A stretch of DNA of 64,000 nucleotides from Nocardioides currus (GCF_003057875.1 NZ_PYXZ01000007.1:69999-133998), one strand, 5' to 3'; numbered from the stretch's first letter, positions 10,173 through 21,475 are shown. Notes: generated by a model not told the origin, from the sequence alone. Numbers and translations: made by a program.

Positions 10173-10353
10173 TATTCAGGACCCCCCGGTCTTGTTTTCG
10201 CAAAAGACGGACAATCTGCCGTCGTGCTGCTAACGAGAGAACCCGACCGCGGTCACCGGATCAAAGGGATGTGCACAAGACGTTACCGAGGTGTGGACCA
10301 CCAGTGTCCTGTCTGGACCTGTGGACGCCTGGTGGCCCACCCCCCGGGGTGGC

Positions 10354-11322
10354 TCAGCCGAAGAGCAGGGGGTCCAGCGCGACCGCGACGAAGAGCAGCG
10401 AGAGGTACAGGTTGGACATGTGGAACAACCGCATCGGGTTGATCTCGCTCAACACGTCGGAGGCCTTCGCCCGACGCCACATGCGGTGCGCCTCGACCAG
10501 GAACACGACGCCGAGGACCGCGGCGGCGACCGGATAGAACAGGCTCGTGCCGGCGATCGGCCAGAGGGCGATCGAGGTCGCGACCATGACGTAGCTGTAG
10601 AGCACGATCTGGCGCCCGACCTCGTCGGCCGGCGCCACGACGGGCAGCATCGGCACGTCGACGTTGGCGTAGTCCTCGCGGTAGCGGATCGCCAGCGCCC
10701 AGGTGTGGGGCGGCGTCCAGAAGAAGACCACGAGGAACAGGATCACCGGGGTCCAGGCCAGCTCGCCGGTGACGGCGGTCCAGCCGATCAGCGCCGGGAA
10801 GCAGCCCGCGAGCCCGCCCCACACGATGTTCTGGGTGGTGCGCCGCTTGAGCACCATCGTGTAGACGAAGACGTAGAAGGCGTTGGCGAGCACCGACAGC
10901 ACGGCGCTGAGCGGGTTGACCCACAGCCACAGCACGACCGTCGAGAGGACGGCCAGCACGGTCGCGAACACCAACGCCGACCGCGCCGTCACGATGTGCC
11001 GCGGCAGCGCACGCCGTCGGGTGCGTCGCATCTGCTCGTCGATGTCGCGGTCGTAGACGCAGTTGTACGCCGACGCGGACCCGGCCGACAGCGCCCCGCC
11101 GAGGACCGTGGCGGCCACGAGGCCGAGGGCCGGGATCCCGCGCTCGGCGAAGAACATCACCGGCACGGTCGTCAGGAGCAGCAGCTCGATGACGCGCGGC
11201 TTGGTGAGACCGACGTACGCCGCGACGACGTCTCTGAAGGACGCGCGACCGACCGGCTCCTCCGTGCTCCCGAGGGGTGCCGACGGCTCGGCGGCGGAGG
11301 CCGGACGGCCAGCTTGCGACAC
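10354..11322 (-). CDS. ctaB: Protoheme IX farnesyltransferase (heme O synthase)
   Basis: Transfers a farnesyl group to haem B to make haem O, the substrate of CtaA. It has 322 residues and about nine transmembrane helices. The UbiA-family prenyl-diphosphate motif NCVYDRDIDEQMRRT (NxxxDxxxD) and the second loop with WTPPHTWALAIRYREDY are clear. It is divergent from tkt with about 115 bp between them. The pairing of ctaB with ctaA and with the pentose phosphate genes is usual in actinobacteria. Confidence 0.97.
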   Translation of the reverse strand: MSQAGRPASAAEPSAPLGSTEEPVGRASFRDVVAAYVGLTKPRVIELLLLTTVPVMFFAERGIPALGLVAATVLGGALSAGSASAYNCVYDRDIDEQMRRTRRRALPRHIVTARSALVFATVLAVLSTVVLWLWVNPLSAVLSVLANAFYVFVYTMVLKRRTTQNIVWGGLAGCFPALIGWTAVTGELAWTPVILFLVVFFWTPPHTWALAIRYREDYANVDVPMLPVVAPADEVGRQIVLYSYVMVATSIALWPIAGTSLFYPVAAAVLGVVFLVEAHRMWRRAKASDVLSEINPMRLFHMSNLYLSLLFVAVALDPLLFG

Positions 11323-11438
11323 GGTATGAAACCTCAGGGAAGGGGAACTGGAGCGGGGTCGAGTCTAGCCCGCGACGTGAGTAGGCTCGGACGTGCCCGT
11401 GCCTCCCCGAACGGCCTCCCCGAAAGACAAGGACCACT

Positions 11439-13544
11439 GTGAGCTCCTCGCTGCCCGAGCTGGACTGGAACGAACTCGACGACAAGGCCGTGGACACGGC
11501 CCGCGTCCTCGCGATGGACGCGGTCCAGAAGGTCGGCAACGGCCACCCCGGCACGGCGATGAGCCTGGCCCCGGTGGCCTACATGCTGTTCCAGAAGGTG
11601 ATGCGTCACGACCCGGCCGACCCCGAGTGGGTCGCGCGTGACCGCTTCGTCCTCTCGTGCGGCCACTCCTCGATCACCCTCTACACCCAGCTCTTCCTCG
11701 GTGGCTTCGGCCTCGAGCTCGACGACCTCAAGGCGCTGCGGACCTGGGGCTCCAAGACCCCCGGCCACCCCGAGCTCGGCCACACCGTCGGCGTCGAGGT
11801 GACCACCGGCCCCCTCGGCCAGGGCGTCGGGAACGCCGTCGGCATGGCGCTCTCGGGTCGTCGTGTGCACGGCCTGCTCGACCCGGGCGCCGCCCCCGGC
11901 CAGAGCCTCTTCGACCACCAGGTCTACGCCCTCGCCTCCGACGGCGACCTGCAGGAGGGCATCAGCTCGGAGGCCAGCTCGATCGCCGGCACCCAGAAGC
12001 TGGGCAACCTCACGGTCATCTACGACCGCAACCGCATCTCGATCGAGGGCGACACCGACATCGCGTTCACCGAGGACGTCGCCGCCCGCTACGAGGCCTA
12101 CGGCTGGCACGTCCAGACCGTCGACTGGACCAACGGCGGCAAGAAGTACGTCGAGGACGTCCCCGCCCTCCACGACGCCGTCCGCGCGGCGCACGACGTC
12201 GACGACCGGCCCTCGTTGATCGTCCTCGACACCGTCATCGCCTGGCCCGCCCCCAACGCGCAGGGCACCGAGGCCGCCCACGGCAGCGCCCTGGGCGCCG
12301 ACGAGGTCGCCGCCACCAAGGAGGTCCTGGGCTTCGACCCCGAGCAGACCTTCGAGGTCCCGCCCGGCGTGCTCGAGCACACCCGTGAGCTGCGCGAGCG
12401 TGGCGCCGCCCTGGGCGCCGAGTGGGACGAGAAGTACGCCGCGTGGGCGGCGGAGCACGCCGACGCGGCCGAGCTGCTGCACCGCCTGAAGCGGCGCGAG
12501 CTGCCGGCCGACCTCGCCGACGCGCTGCCGAGCTTCGACGCCGACGAGAAGGGCGTCGCCACCCGCTCGGCGTCCGGCAAGGTCATCAACGCCCTCGCCC
12601 CGGTGCTGCCGGAGCTGTGGGGCGGCTCGGCCGACCTGGCCGGCTCCAACAACACCACGATCACCAGCGCCCCGTCCGTCGGGCCTGCCGTCGCGGAGGT
12701 CGGCGAGTGGAGCACCGACCCCTACGCCGGACGCGTGCTGCACTTCGGCATCCGCGAGCACGGCATGGGCGCGATCATGAACGGCATCGCGGCCGACCGG
12801 CTCACCCGCGTCTTCGGTGGCACCTTCCTCACCTTCTCCGACTACATGCGCGGCGCCGTGCGGGTCGCGGCCCTGAGCAAGCTGCCGGTGACGTACGTGT
12901 GGACCCACGACTCCATCGGCCTCGGCGAGGACGGCCCCACCCACCAGCCGATCGAGCACCTCGCGGCGCTGCGGGCCATCCCGGGCCTCGACGTCGTCCG
13001 CCCGGCCGACGCCAACGAGACCGTTGCCGCCTGGCAGACCGTGCTCGGCCACACGGACCGGCCGGCCGCCCTGGCCCTCACCCGACAGAACGTTCCCGTC
13101 TTCCCGCGCGGCACCGACGGGTTCGGGTCGACCGAGGGCGTCGCGCGCGGCGCCTACGTCCTGCTCGACTCCGAGAAGGGCACCCCCGACGTCGTGCTCA
13201 TCGGCACGGGCTCGGAGGTCCAGCTCGCGGTCGAGGCGCGCACCCTGCTCGCCGCCGACGGCATCGACGCCCGCGTCGTGTCGATGCCCTGCCTCGAGTG
13301 GTTCGAGGACCAGGACGTCGCCTACCGCGACACCGTCCTGCCGCCCACCGTCAAGGCGCGCGTCTCGGTGGAGGCCGGCATCAAGCAGGGCTGGCGCGAG
13401 CTGGTGGGCGACCACGGCCGCATCGTCTCGATCGAGCACTACGGCGCGTCGGCCGACTACCAGCGCATCTACACCGAGTTCGGCATCACCGCCGCGGCCG
13501 TGGCCGACGCCGCACGCGACAGCGTCGCCGCCGTACGCGCGTGA
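11439..13544 (+). CDS. tkt: Transketolase
   Basis: Thiamine-diphosphate enzyme of the non-oxidative pentose phosphate pathway; 701 residues, full length. N-terminal motif [12 protein letters not shown], ThDP-binding [13 protein letters not shown] and [12 protein letters not shown], and the pyrimidine-domain stretch [15 protein letters not shown] are all present. The GTG start at 11439 follows an AAGGA ribosome-binding site. First gene of a plus-strand run tkt-tal-pgi-zwf-opcA-pgl. Confidence 0.97.
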   Translation: MSSSLPELDWNELDDKAVDTARVLAMDAVQKVGNGHPGTAMSLAPVAYMLFQKVMRHDPADPEWVARDRFVLSCGHSSITLYTQLFLGGFGLELDDLKALRTWGSKTPGHPELGHTVGVEVTTGPLGQGVGNAVGMALSGRRVHGLLDPGAAPGQSLFDHQVYALASDGDLQEGISSEASSIAGTQKLGNLTVIYDRNRISIEGDTDIAFTEDVAARYEAYGWHVQTVDWTNGGKKYVEDVPALHDAVRAAHDVDDRPSLIVLDTVIAWPAPNAQGTEAAHGSALGADEVAATKEVLGFDPEQTFEVPPGVLEHTRELRERGAALGAEWDEKYAAWAAEHADAAELLHRLKRRELPADLADALPSFDADEKGVATRSASGKVINALAPVLPELWGGSADLAGSNNTTITSAPSVGPAVAEVGEWSTDPYAGRVLHFGIREHGMGAIMNGIAADRLTRVFGGTFLTFSDYMRGAVRVAALSKLPVTYVWTHDSIGLGEDGPTHQPIEHLAALRAIPGLDVVRPADANETVAAWQTVLGHTDRPAALALTRQNVPVFPRGTDGFGSTEGVARGAYVLLDSEKGTPDVVLIGTGSEVQLAVEARTLLAADGIDARVVSMPCLEWFEDQDVAYRDTVLPPTVKARVSVEAGIKQGWRELVGDHGRIVSIEHYGASADYQRIYTEFGITAAAVADAARDSVAAVRA

Positions 13545-13601
13545 TCCAGCAGCAGGCCCATCACCAGACGTTCGAACCACCGCTCCCCAGGAGGAATGCA
13601 C

Positions 13602-14711
13602 ATGTCTGACCGCCTCACCGCACTGTCCGAAGCCGGAGTCTCCATCTGGCTCGACGACCTGTCCCGCGAGCGGATCGAGACCGGCAACCTCGCCGACCTC
13701 GTCAGCTCCTCGTCGGTCGTGGGCGTCACCACCAACCCCTCGATCTTCGCGGCCGCGCTGAAGGACGGCGAGCGCTACGACGCCGAGGTCCGCGACCTCG
13801 CGAAGTCGGGCGCCGACGTCGACACCACCGTCTTCCAGCTCACCACCGGCGACGTGCGGAGCGCCTGCGACGTCCTGAAGCCGGTCTTCGACCTCACCCA
13901 CGGCGTCGACGGCCGCGTCTCGATCGAGGTCTCCCCCACGCTGGCCAACGACACCGACGCCACCATCGCGTCCGCGAAGGACCTCTGGAAGGCGGTCGAC
14001 CGGGAGAACCTCCTGATCAAGATCCCCGCCACGACCGAGGGCGCGCCGGCGATCAGCGACGTGCTCGGGGAGGGCATCAGCGTCAACGTCACGCTGATCT
14101 TCGGCCTCGAGCGCTACCAGGGCGTGATGGAGGCGTACGTCGCCGGGCTGGAGAAGGCCCGCGAGAACGGTCTCGACCTGTCGAAGATCCACTCGGTGGC
14201 GTCGTTCTTCGTCTCCCGGGTCGACACCGAGATCGACAAGCGCCTCGAGGAGCTCGGCGCCGACCAGGAGCTCTTCGGCCGGGCGGGCGTGGCCAACGCC
14301 CGGCTGGCCTACCAGGCGTTCGAGGAGTTCTTCTCGGGTCCGCGCTGGCAGGCCCTCGCCGATGCCGGCGCCCACAAGCAGCGGCCCCTGTGGGCCTCGA
14401 CCGGCGTCAAGAACCCCGACTACCGCGACACGATGTACGTCACCGACCTCGTCGTGCCCGACACCGTCAACACGATGCCCGAGAAGACCATGGAGGCCTT
14501 CGCCGACCACGGTGAGGTCAAGGGCGACCAGGTGACGACGATGTACGACGACGCCAGCGCGACGATGGCGTCGCTGGCCGCCGCCGGCATCGACTACGAC
14601 GACGTCATCGCGACCCTTGAGGCCGAGGGCGTCGAGAAGTTCGTCACCTCGTGGAACGAGCTCCTCGACACCGTCCGCGGCCAGCTCGAGGGCGCCGGCG
14701 AGGAGTCGTGA
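13602..14711 (+). CDS. tal: Transaldolase
   Basis: Interconverts sugar phosphates between the pentose phosphate pathway and glycolysis; 369 residues, the long actinobacterial type. Motifs include [17 protein letters not shown], the Schiff-base lysine in LLIKIPAT, and [15 protein letters not shown]. Two ATGs lie six bases apart; the second (13602) is preferred because AGGAGG lies 7 nt before it and only 1 nt before the first. It overlaps pgi by 4 nt. Confidence 0.97.
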   Translation: MSDRLTALSEAGVSIWLDDLSRERIETGNLADLVSSSSVVGVTTNPSIFAAALKDGERYDAEVRDLAKSGADVDTTVFQLTTGDVRSACDVLKPVFDLTHGVDGRVSIEVSPTLANDTDATIASAKDLWKAVDRENLLIKIPATTEGAPAISDVLGEGISVNVTLIFGLERYQGVMEAYVAGLEKARENGLDLSKIHSVASFFVSRVDTEIDKRLEELGADQELFGRAGVANARLAYQAFEEFFSGPRWQALADAGAHKQRPLWASTGVKNPDYRDTMYVTDLVVPDTVNTMPEKTMEAFADHGEVKGDQVTTMYDDASATMASLAAAGIDYDDVIATLEAEGVEKFVTSWNELLDTVRGQLEGAGEES

Positions 14712-16360
14712 GCGCGGCCCCGGTCGACGCCACGTCCACCGCTGCGTGGTCGCGGCTCTCCGAGCTGGGCCGCGACTTCGCACCCGACCTCCGGGCGTCC
14801 TTCGCGGAGGACCCCGACCGCGCGTCGCGGCTGACGTTCACGGCCGCCGACCTGTACGTCGACCTGTCGAAGAACCTCGTCAACGACGACGTCCTCGACG
14901 CCCTGCTGGCGCTGGCCGACGAGGTCGGCCTCGCCGCCCGGCGCGACGCGATGTTCGCCGGCGAGCACATCAACGTCACCGAGGACCGCGCCGTGCTGCA
15001 CACGGCCCTGCGCGCGCCCGCCTCGGCGTCGCTGACCGTCGACGGGCAGGACGCGATCGCCGACGTGCACGAGGTCCTCGACCGGGTCTACGCGTTCGCG
15101 ACGAAGGTGCGCTCCGGGGAGTGGACCGGTGTCACGGGCGAGCGGATCCGGACGGTGGTCAACATCGGGATCGGTGGCTCGGACCTCGGTCCCGTGATGG
15201 CGTACGAGGCGCTGGCGCCGTACGTCATGGACGGGCTGGAGTGTCGATTCATCAGCAACATCGACCCGACGGACGCGGCCCGGACGCTGCAGGGCCTCGA
15301 CCCGGCCTCGACGCTGTTCATCGTGTCGAGCAAGACGTTCGGCACCCTCGAGACGCTGACCAACGCCCGGCTGTGCAAGGCCTGGCTGCTCGACGGCCTC
15401 GCGGGCCAGGACGCGTCGGAGGCGGTGGCGAAGCACTTCGTGGCGGTGTCGACCGCGCTGGACAAGGTCGCCGACTTCGGGATCGACCCCGACAACGCGT
15501 TCGGCTTCTGGGACTGGGTCGGTGGCCGCTACTCCCTGGACTCGGCGATCGGCACGTCGCTGGTCGTCGCGCTCGGACCGGAGCGGTTCGCCGAGCTGCT
15601 GGCCGGCTTCCACGCGATGGACGAGCACTTCCGCACGGCGCCGTCCGCGAGCAACGTCCCGGTGCTGATGGGGCTGGTCAACGTCTGGCACCACAACTTC
15701 CTCGGCGCGGCCACCCACGCGGTGCTGCCCTACTCCCAGCTGCTGCACCGCTTCCCGGCCTATCTCCAGCAGCTCACGATGGAGTCCAACGGCAAGAGCG
15801 TGCGCTGGGACGGGAGCCCCGTCACCACCGAGACCGGCGAGGTCTTCTGGGGCGAGCCCGGGACCAACGGTCAGCACGCGTTCTACCAGCTGATCCACCA
15901 GGGCACCCAGCTCGTCCCGGCGGACTTCATCGCGTTCGCCAACCCCGCCTACCCGCTGACCGACGGCGACGTGGACGTGCACGAGCTGTTCCTGGCCAAC
16001 TTCTTCGCCCAGACCAAGGCGCTGGCCTTCGGCAAGACCGCCGACGAGGTGCGCGCCGAGGGCACCGACGAGGCGATCGTCTCGGCGCGGGTCTTCGAGG
16101 GCAACCGGCCCACCACCTCGATCATGGCGCCGGCCCTGACGCCCGGTGTGCTCGGCCAGCTGATCGCGCTCTACGAGCACCTGACGTTCGTCGAAGGCGT
16201 GGTGTGGGGCATCGACAGCTTCGACCAGTGGGGCGTCGAGCTCGGCAAGCAGCTCGCCCAGGCGCTCACGCCGGCCGTCGGTGGCGACGCCGGCGTGCTC
16301 GCCGAGCAGGACGCCTCGACGCAGGCCCTGATCACCTACTACCGGGAACGGCGACAGTGA
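14708..16360 (+). CDS. pgi: Glucose-6-phosphate isomerase
   Basis: Interconverts glucose-6-phosphate and fructose-6-phosphate; 550 residues. Active-site regions are [27 protein letters not shown], and [11 protein letters not shown] with the catalytic glutamate region [14 protein letters not shown]. The GTG at 14708 overlaps the tal stop (GTGA) and the pgi stop overlaps the zwf start by 4 nt, so it is translationally coupled on both sides. The placement directs carbon from fructose-6-phosphate back into the oxidative branch. Confidence 0.97.
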   Translation: MSAAPVDATSTAAWSRLSELGRDFAPDLRASFAEDPDRASRLTFTAADLYVDLSKNLVNDDVLDALLALADEVGLAARRDAMFAGEHINVTEDRAVLHTALRAPASASLTVDGQDAIADVHEVLDRVYAFATKVRSGEWTGVTGERIRTVVNIGIGGSDLGPVMAYEALAPYVMDGLECRFISNIDPTDAARTLQGLDPASTLFIVSSKTFGTLETLTNARLCKAWLLDGLAGQDASEAVAKHFVAVSTALDKVADFGIDPDNAFGFWDWVGGRYSLDSAIGTSLVVALGPERFAELLAGFHAMDEHFRTAPSASNVPVLMGLVNVWHHNFLGAATHAVLPYSQLLHRFPAYLQQLTMESNGKSVRWDGSPVTTETGEVFWGEPGTNGQHAFYQLIHQGTQLVPADFIAFANPAYPLTDGDVDVHELFLANFFAQTKALAFGKTADEVRAEGTDEAIVSARVFEGNRPTTSIMAPALTPGVLGQLIALYEHLTFVEGVVWGIDSFDQWGVELGKQLAQALTPAVGGDAGVLAEQDASTQALITYYRERRQ

Positions 16361-17892
16361 CCCCACCCTCCGGCTCGACCAACCCGCTGCGCGATCCCCA
16401 GGACCGCCGCCTGCCCCGGATCGCCGGCCCGTCGGGCCTGGTGCTCTTCGGCGTGACCGGCGACCTGTCGCGCAAGAAGGTGATGCCGGCGATCTACGAC
16501 CTCGCCAACCGCGGGCTCCTGCCGCCGGGGTTCAGCCTCGTCGGCTTCGCCCGTCGTGACTGGGCCGACCAGGACTTCGCCCAGATCGTGCACGACGCGG
16601 TCAAGGAGCACGCGCGCACGCCGTTCCGCGAGGAGGTGTGGAAGCAGCTCTCCGAGGGGTTCCGGTTCGTGCCGGGCAACTTCGACGACGACGTCGCCTT
16701 CGACAACCTGCGGCGCACGGTCGAGGAGCTCGACCAGCTGCGCGGCACCGGCGGCAACATGGCGTTCTACCTCGCCATCCCGCCGGCCTTCTTCGGCACC
16801 GTCGTCGGCCAGCTCGAGGAGCACGGCCTCGCCGACGGCACCGCCGACCACTGGCGCCGGGTCGTCGTGGAGAAGCCGTTCGGCCACGACCTCGCCTCGG
16901 CCCGCGAGCTCAACGACGTGCTGGCCGGTGTGTTCGAGCCCGACGAGATCTTCCGCATCGACCACTACCTCGGCAAGGAGACGGTCCAGAACATCCTGGC
17001 GATGCGCTTCGCCAACAACATGTTCGAGCCGATCTGGAACTCCAACTACGTCGACCACGTGCAGATCACGATGGCCGAGGACATCGGCATCGGCGGCCGC
17101 GCGGGCTACTACGACGGCATCGGCGCCGCCCGCGACGTCATCCAGAACCACCTGCTCCAGCTGATGGCGCTGGTCGCCATGGAGGAGCCGATCGCCTTCG
17201 ACGCCGAGAGCCTGCGCCTCGAGAAGCAGAAGGTGCTCGCCTCCGCCGTGCTCCCCCGCCGTCTCGACACGACCACGGCTCGGGGGCAGTACGCCGCCGG
17301 CTGGCAGGGCGGCGAGAAGGTCATCGGCTTCCTGGACGAGGAGGGGATCGCCACGACGTCGGCAACCGAGACGTTCGCCGCGATCACCGTCGAGGTCGAG
17401 ACCCGCCGGTGGGCCGGCGTCCCGTTCTACCTGCGCACCGGCAAGCGGCTCGGCCGGCGCGTCACCGAGGTCGCGGTCGTCTTCAAGCGCGCGCCGCACC
17501 TGCCCTTCACCTCCACGGCCACCGAGGAGCTGACGCAGAACGCGCTGGTGATCCGGGTGCAGCCCGACGAGGGCCTGACCATGCGGTTCGGCTCCAAGGT
17601 GCCCGGCACCGCGATGGAGATCCGCGACGTCAACATGGACTTCGCCTACGGCGGCTCCTTCACCGAGGCCAGCGCCGAGGCGTACGAACGACTGATCCTC
17701 GACGTCCTGCTCGGCGACCCGCCGCTGTTCCCGCAGCACGAGGAGGTCGAGCTCTCCTGGAAGCTGCTCGACCCGGTCATCGAGCACTGGGCGAAGAAGG
17801 GGAAGCCCGACACCTACGACGCCGGGACGTGGGGTCCGCCGTCCGCCGACGCGATGCTCGCGCGGTCCGGACGCACCTGGAGGAGGCCGTAA
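16357..17892 (+). CDS. zwf: Glucose-6-phosphate 1-dehydrogenase
   Basis: First oxidative step of the pentose phosphate pathway, producing NADPH; 511 residues from GTG 16357. The nucleotide-binding stretch [20 protein letters not shown] and the substrate/active-site motif [13 protein letters not shown] are intact. The GTG overlaps pgi by 4 nt, and the stop overlaps the opcA start as TAATG. OpcA downstream is its usual assembly/activity factor in actinobacteria. Confidence 0.98.
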   Translation: MTPPSGSTNPLRDPQDRRLPRIAGPSGLVLFGVTGDLSRKKVMPAIYDLANRGLLPPGFSLVGFARRDWADQDFAQIVHDAVKEHARTPFREEVWKQLSEGFRFVPGNFDDDVAFDNLRRTVEELDQLRGTGGNMAFYLAIPPAFFGTVVGQLEEHGLADGTADHWRRVVVEKPFGHDLASARELNDVLAGVFEPDEIFRIDHYLGKETVQNILAMRFANNMFEPIWNSNYVDHVQITMAEDIGIGGRAGYYDGIGAARDVIQNHLLQLMALVAMEEPIAFDAESLRLEKQKVLASAVLPRRLDTTTARGQYAAGWQGGEKVIGFLDEEGIATTSATETFAAITVEVETRRWAGVPFYLRTGKRLGRRVTEVAVVFKRAPHLPFTSTATEELTQNALVIRVQPDEGLTMRFGSKVPGTAMEIRDVNMDFAYGGSFTEASAEAYERLILDVLLGDPPLFPQHEEVELSWKLLDPVIEHWAKKGKPDTYDAGTWGPPSADAMLARSGRTWRRP

Positions 17893-18803
17893 TGATCGAG
17901 CTCATCGACACCACCTCGTCCAAGATCGCCGCGGAGTTCGTCCGCTCGCGCACGCGCGCCGGCAGCCCGGCCATGGGCATGGTGATGACCCTGATCATCG
18001 TCACCCCCGAGGACGACGCCGTCGAGGCGATGAAGGCCGCACAGCGAGCCTCGCACGAGCACCCGTCGCGCGTGCTCGGCGTGATCCTCGGCGACGGCCG
18101 CGGGGCCGGCCAGGTCAACGCCCAGGTCGGCAGCGGGGACGGCTGGGGCGGCGAGACCGCCCTGATCCGGCTCAAGGGCGAGGTGGTCAAGCACGCCGAG
18201 TCCGTCGTGCTCCCGCTGCTGCTGCCCGACTCCCCCGTGGCGATCTGGTGGCCCACCTCGCCGCCCGACGACCCGGCCAGCGACCCGCTCGGCGCCCTGG
18301 CCAAGAGGCGCATTACCGACTCGGCCGGCGTCACCCGCGGCAAGTCCACCGCGATGCTGCACCAGTGCCGCTCCTACGCGCCCGGCAACACCGACCTGAG
18401 CTGGACCCGCCTGACTCCGTGGCGCGCCCTCCTCGCAGCCGCGCTCGACCAGCACCCCCTCACCGTCATCGGCGCCTCCGTCACCGCCGAGCGGATCAGC
18501 CCGAGCGCCGACCTGCTCGTCGCCTGGCTCGCCGACCGGCTGCACGTCGCCGTCGAACGGCACACCTCCGAGGGTCCCGGCATCACCGAGGTCACGATGG
18601 ACACCCGCGAGGGACCGATCACCATCTCGCGTGCCGACGGCCGCCTGGCGACCTTCACCTCCCCCAACCGTCCCGACCGGCCGGTCGCGCTGAAGCGACG
18701 CGAGGTGCCCGCCCTGCTGTCCGAGGAGCTGCGCCGCCTCGACGAGGACGACGTCTACGCGCGTACGGCGAAGCGGCTGGTCAAGCTGAGGAGCACCACG
18801 TGA
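17892..18803 (+). CDS. opcA: OpcA, glucose-6-phosphate dehydrogenase assembly protein
   Basis: Accessory protein needed for full Zwf activity in actinobacteria and cyanobacteria; 303 residues. The beginning ([20 protein letters not shown]) and the central VAIWWPTSPPDDPASDPLG are typical. No catalytic motif is expected. The start overlaps the zwf stop by 1 nt and its stop overlaps the pgl start by 4 nt. Confidence 0.95.
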   Translation: MIELIDTTSSKIAAEFVRSRTRAGSPAMGMVMTLIIVTPEDDAVEAMKAAQRASHEHPSRVLGVILGDGRGAGQVNAQVGSGDGWGGETALIRLKGEVVKHAESVVLPLLLPDSPVAIWWPTSPPDDPASDPLGALAKRRITDSAGVTRGKSTAMLHQCRSYAPGNTDLSWTRLTPWRALLAAALDQHPLTVIGASVTAERISPSADLLVAWLADRLHVAVERHTSEGPGITEVTMDTREGPITISRADGRLATFTSPNRPDRPVALKRREVPALLSEELRRLDEDDVYARTAKRLVKLRSTT

Positions 18804-19528
18804 GCACTCCCGAGGTCCGTCGGCACGCCGACTCCGACACGCTCGTCGGCGACGTCGCCACCGCGCTGATCGAGCGGCTCTCGGCCGCGCAGGAGCGGGG
18901 CGAGGTGCCGCAGATCGGCCTCACCGGCGGCACGATCGCCGACGACCTGCACCGCGAGCTCGCGCGGCGCGCAGGCGACTCGTCGCTCGACTGGTCCCGG
19001 GTCGTGTTCTGGTGGGGCGACGAGCGGTTCGTGCCGGCCGACTCGTCCGACCGCAACGCCCGTCAGGCCCGCGAGGCGCTGCTGGACCACGTGCCGGTCG
19101 ACCCCGCCCGCGTCCACGAGGTGCCGGCGAGCGACCAGGTCGCGACCGCGGAGGACGCGGCCGCCGCCTACAGCGCGACCCTGCGCTCGGAGGGGGCCGG
19201 CTTCTTCGAGGTGCTGATGCTCGGCATCGGCCCCGACGGGCACTGCGCCTCCCTGTTCCCCGGCCACCCGGGGCTCGAGGCTCGCGACGCCATCGCCGTC
19301 GCCGTCCACGACTCCCCCAAGCCGCCGCCTGACCGGGTGACGCTCACCTTCGAGGCGATGGAGCGCTGCCGCGCGGTCTGGTTCATCGCCAGCGGCGAGG
19401 GCAAGGCCGACGCGGTCGCCCGGGCCCTGGCCGAGGAGGGATCGGTCGCCGAGACGCCGGCCCGCGGCGTCCACGGCGACGAGACCGTGTGGTGGCTCGA
19501 CGAGGCCGCCGCGTCCCGCCTGCCCTGA
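18800..19528 (+). CDS. pgl: 6-phosphogluconolactonase
   Basis: Hydrolyses 6-phosphogluconolactone after Zwf; 242 residues from GTG 18800. Family motifs are the GLTGGTIADDLHREL phosphate region, VVFWWGDERFVPADSSDRN and the active-site MLGIGPDGHCASLFPG. The Ser-Gly-Gly-Ser type loop usual at the N-terminus reads LTGGT here. Last gene of the pentose phosphate operon; 448 bp of hairpin-repeat DNA separate it from convergent rbpA. Confidence 0.95.
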   Translation: MSTPEVRRHADSDTLVGDVATALIERLSAAQERGEVPQIGLTGGTIADDLHRELARRAGDSSLDWSRVVFWWGDERFVPADSSDRNARQAREALLDHVPVDPARVHEVPASDQVATAEDAAAAYSATLRSEGAGFFEVLMLGIGPDGHCASLFPGHPGLEARDAIAVAVHDSPKPPPDRVTLTFEAMERCRAVWFIASGEGKADAVARALAEEGSVAETPARGVHGDETVWWLDEAAASRLP

Positions 19529-19556
19529 GAGGTGCGCAGCGCCGTACCCCCGTGGC

Positions 19557-19940
19557 GGTGCGTGAGCCACACTCCTACGCGCGAGAACGTGGGTGGCTCA
19601 CCGCTCCCGGGCGAGTCGCGGCACGACACGTCGTACGGCGGTGCGTGAGCCACAGTCCTGCGCGCGAGAACGTGGGTGGCTCACCGCTCCCGGGCGAGTC
19701 GCGGCACGACACGTCGTACGGCGGTGCGTGAGCCACACTCATGCGCGCGAGAACGTGGGTGGCTCACCGCTCCCGGGCGAGGCGCGGCACGACACGTCGT
19801 ACGGCGGTGCGTGAGCCACGGTCGTGCGCACAGGAATGTGGCTGGCTCACCGCTCCCGGGCGAGTCGCGGCACGACGCGCCGTACGGTGGCGGTGCGTGA
19901 GCCACGTTCCCGCGATCGAGGACGTGGGTGGGTCACCGCC
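19557..19940. repeat. Tandem array of five ~83-bp units, each with a hairpin
   Basis: The unit beginning CGTGAGCCAC recurs at 19561, 19644, 19727, 19810 and 19896 (spacing 83, 83, 83, 86). In each unit GTGAGCCAC is followed, after exactly 22 nt, by GTGGCTCAC, giving a 9-bp inverted repeat (arms at 19562-19570/19593-19601 in unit 1). Units 4 and 5 carry one mismatch each in the 3' arm (CTGGCTCAC, GTGGGTCAC). The 22-nt loops vary at several positions while the arms and spacing hold. The array fills most of the 448-bp gap between convergent pgl and rbpA. It may act as a terminator array or be a REP-like mobile repeat; no transposase is nearby. Confidence 0.93.
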
Positions 19941-19976
19941 GCCGGACAGCGGCGAGGCGGACGCGGAGGGCGACCC

Positions 19977-20336
19977 TCAGAAGATGATGTCGCCGGACTT
20001 GCGCCGCGAGCGGAGCAGCTGGATCGCCTCGTCGAGGATGCTGGCCGCCTCGGTCTCGGAGCGACGCTCCTTCACGTAGGCGAGGTGCGTCTTGTAGGGC
20101 TCGATCTTCGGCGCGGGAGGCGGGTTGTCGGAGTCCAGGCTGGCGGGCAGCCCGCACTTGGGGCAGTCCCACGACTCGGGGGCGGTCGCCTCGACGGCGA
20201 ACGTCACCACCGACCGGTGGTCGTGGGAGCAGAAGTAGGTGACGGCCTGGCGCGGCGCGGCCTCACCTCGTTCGGCCTCGCCCATCGGACCAGCGCCGAC
20301 CCGGCTTCCCCGGATCGCGTTACCTCCACCAGCCAC
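19977..20336 (-). CDS. rbpA: RNA polymerase-binding protein RbpA
   Basis: Actinobacterial transcription factor that binds RNA polymerase and the principal sigma factor and stabilises open complexes; 119 residues. The zinc-binding core (TYFCSHDHRSVVTF ... WDCPKCGLPA), the basic linker and the C-terminal sigma-interaction domain (EPYKTHLAYVKERRSETEA) are all visible. It is downstream of and co-oriented with secG (65 bp gap). Confidence 0.96.
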   Translation of the reverse strand: MAGGGNAIRGSRVGAGPMGEAERGEAAPRQAVTYFCSHDHRSVVTFAVEATAPESWDCPKCGLPASLDSDNPPPAPKIEPYKTHLAYVKERRSETEAASILDEAIQLLRSRRKSGDIIF

Positions 20337-20401
20337 GTGCGTCTCTTTCTCTCAAGCCCCGTAGTGAACCGTGCGACAGACGAGCGAGCGACTCGGACGA
20401 G

Positions 20402-20641
20402 TCAGGAGCCGGCGTAGGCCTTCAGCAGTCCGAGGGCGATCACGCACGCGAACCAGATGACGCCCATGCCGATGGTGAAGCGGTCGAGGTTGCGCTCGGC
20501 GACCGACGACCCTCCCAGCGAGCTGGACACGCCGCCGCCGAACATGTCGGAGAGGCCACCTCCGCGCCCCTTGTGCAGGAGGACGAGGAGGATCATGACG
20601 GCACTCGTCGCGACGAGAAGAATGGTGAAGAGCAGTTCCAC
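20402..20641 (-). CDS. secG: SecG, preprotein translocase subunit
   Basis: Small auxiliary subunit of the SecYEG channel; 79 residues with two transmembrane helices (LLFTILLVATSAVMILLVLLH and the C-terminal IGMGVIWFACVIALGLL) separated by the Gly-rich KGRGGGLSDMFGG loop typical of SecG. It follows tpiA in the same orientation, the conserved gap-pgk-tpiA-secG order. Confidence 0.96.
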   Translation of the reverse strand: MELLFTILLVATSAVMILLVLLHKGRGGGLSDMFGGGVSSSLGGSSVAERNLDRFTIGMGVIWFACVIALGLLKAYAGS

Positions 20642-20686
20642 GGGCGAAAGCCTACGTCACGACCGGCCGGTCGCCCGACAGGCCCG

Positions 20687-21475
20687 TCACAGAACCGGCA
20701 TCGAGTAGAACCGGCAGATCCCGCCGAACTCGTCGACCTGCAGGCTCGCCCCACCCACGAGCGCGCCGTCCACGTCGGCCTTCTCCATGATGCCGGCCAC
20801 GTTGGCGGCCTTCACCGAGCCGCCGTACAGGACCCGAACCCCGTCGGCCGCGGCGTCGCCGTGGACCTCGCGGACGCGGTCGCGGATCGCCTCGCAGACC
20901 TCTTGGGCGTCGTCGGGCGTGGCCACCTCGCCGGTGCCGATGGCCCAGACGGGCTCGTAGGCGACCACGAGGCCGGCGACCTGCTCGGCGGTGAAGCCGG
21001 CGAGCGAGCCGTCGACCTGGGCGAGGGTGTAGGCGACCTGGTCGCCCGCCTGACGGATGTCGAGTCCCTCGCCGACGCAGACGATCGGGGTCATGCCCGC
21101 GGCGAGCGCCTTGTGGGCCTTGGCGTTGACGACCTCGTCGGTCTCGGCGTGGTACTCGCGCCGCTCCGAGTGCCCGACCACGACGTAGGAGCAGCCCAGC
21201 TTGGCGAGCATCGCCGCCGACACCTCGCCGGTGTAGGCGCCGCTGTCGTGCGTCGAGACGTCCTGGGCGGCGTACTTGATGGAGAGCCGGTCGCCGTCGA
21301 CGAGCGTCTGCACGGAGCGCAGGTCGGTGAAGGGGGGTACGACGACCACCTCGACCTTGCCGTAGTCGTGCCGCTTGTCGGACAGCGTCCACGCCAGCTT
21401 CTGGACCAGCACCACCGCTTCCTGGTGGTTGAGGTTCATCTTCCAGTTGCCGGCCATCAAGGGGGTGCGGGTCAT
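20687..21475 (-). CDS. tpiA: Triosephosphate isomerase
   Basis: Interconverts dihydroxyacetone phosphate and glyceraldehyde-3-phosphate; 262 residues. Active-site residues are visible: the Asn-Lys pair in AGNWKMN, the histidine in VVVGHSERR, the glutamate in [10 protein letters not shown], and the phosphate loop [10 protein letters not shown]. It starts 2 nt after the pgk stop. Confidence 0.98.
   Translation of the reverse strand: MTRTPLMAGNWKMNLNHQEAVVLVQKLAWTLSDKRHDYGKVEVVVVPPFTDLRSVQTLVDGDRLSIKYAAQDVSTHDSGAYTGEVSAAMLAKLGCSYVVVGHSERREYHAETDEVVNAKAHKALAAGMTPIVCVGEGLDIRQAGDQVAYTLAQVDGSLAGFTAEQVAGLVVAYEPVWAIGTGEVATPDDAQEVCEAIRDRVREVHGDAAADGVRVLYGGSVKAANVAGIMEKADVDGALVGGASLQVDEFGGICRFYSMPVL

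Noticed and set aside
11334..14783. A 1149-residue minus-strand open frame opposite tkt and tal
   Set aside because: Same GC-driven antisense artefact; real genes on the plus strand explain the DNA.
19489..19905. Short proteins encoded through the 83-bp repeats (both strands)
   Set aside because: Open frames simply reflect the repeat and GC content; no ribosome-binding sites, and the conserved feature is the inverted repeat, not a protein frame.
19557..19940. CRISPR array
   Set aside because: Units are contiguous 83-bp near-identical repeats, with no short repeat/unique spacer alternation and no cas gene.
20660..20673. 14-bp perfect palindrome CGACCGGCCGGTCG between secG and tpiA as an operator
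   Set aside because: A loop-less GC-only palindrome is expected by chance in such DNA and the genes are co-oriented and tightly spaced.
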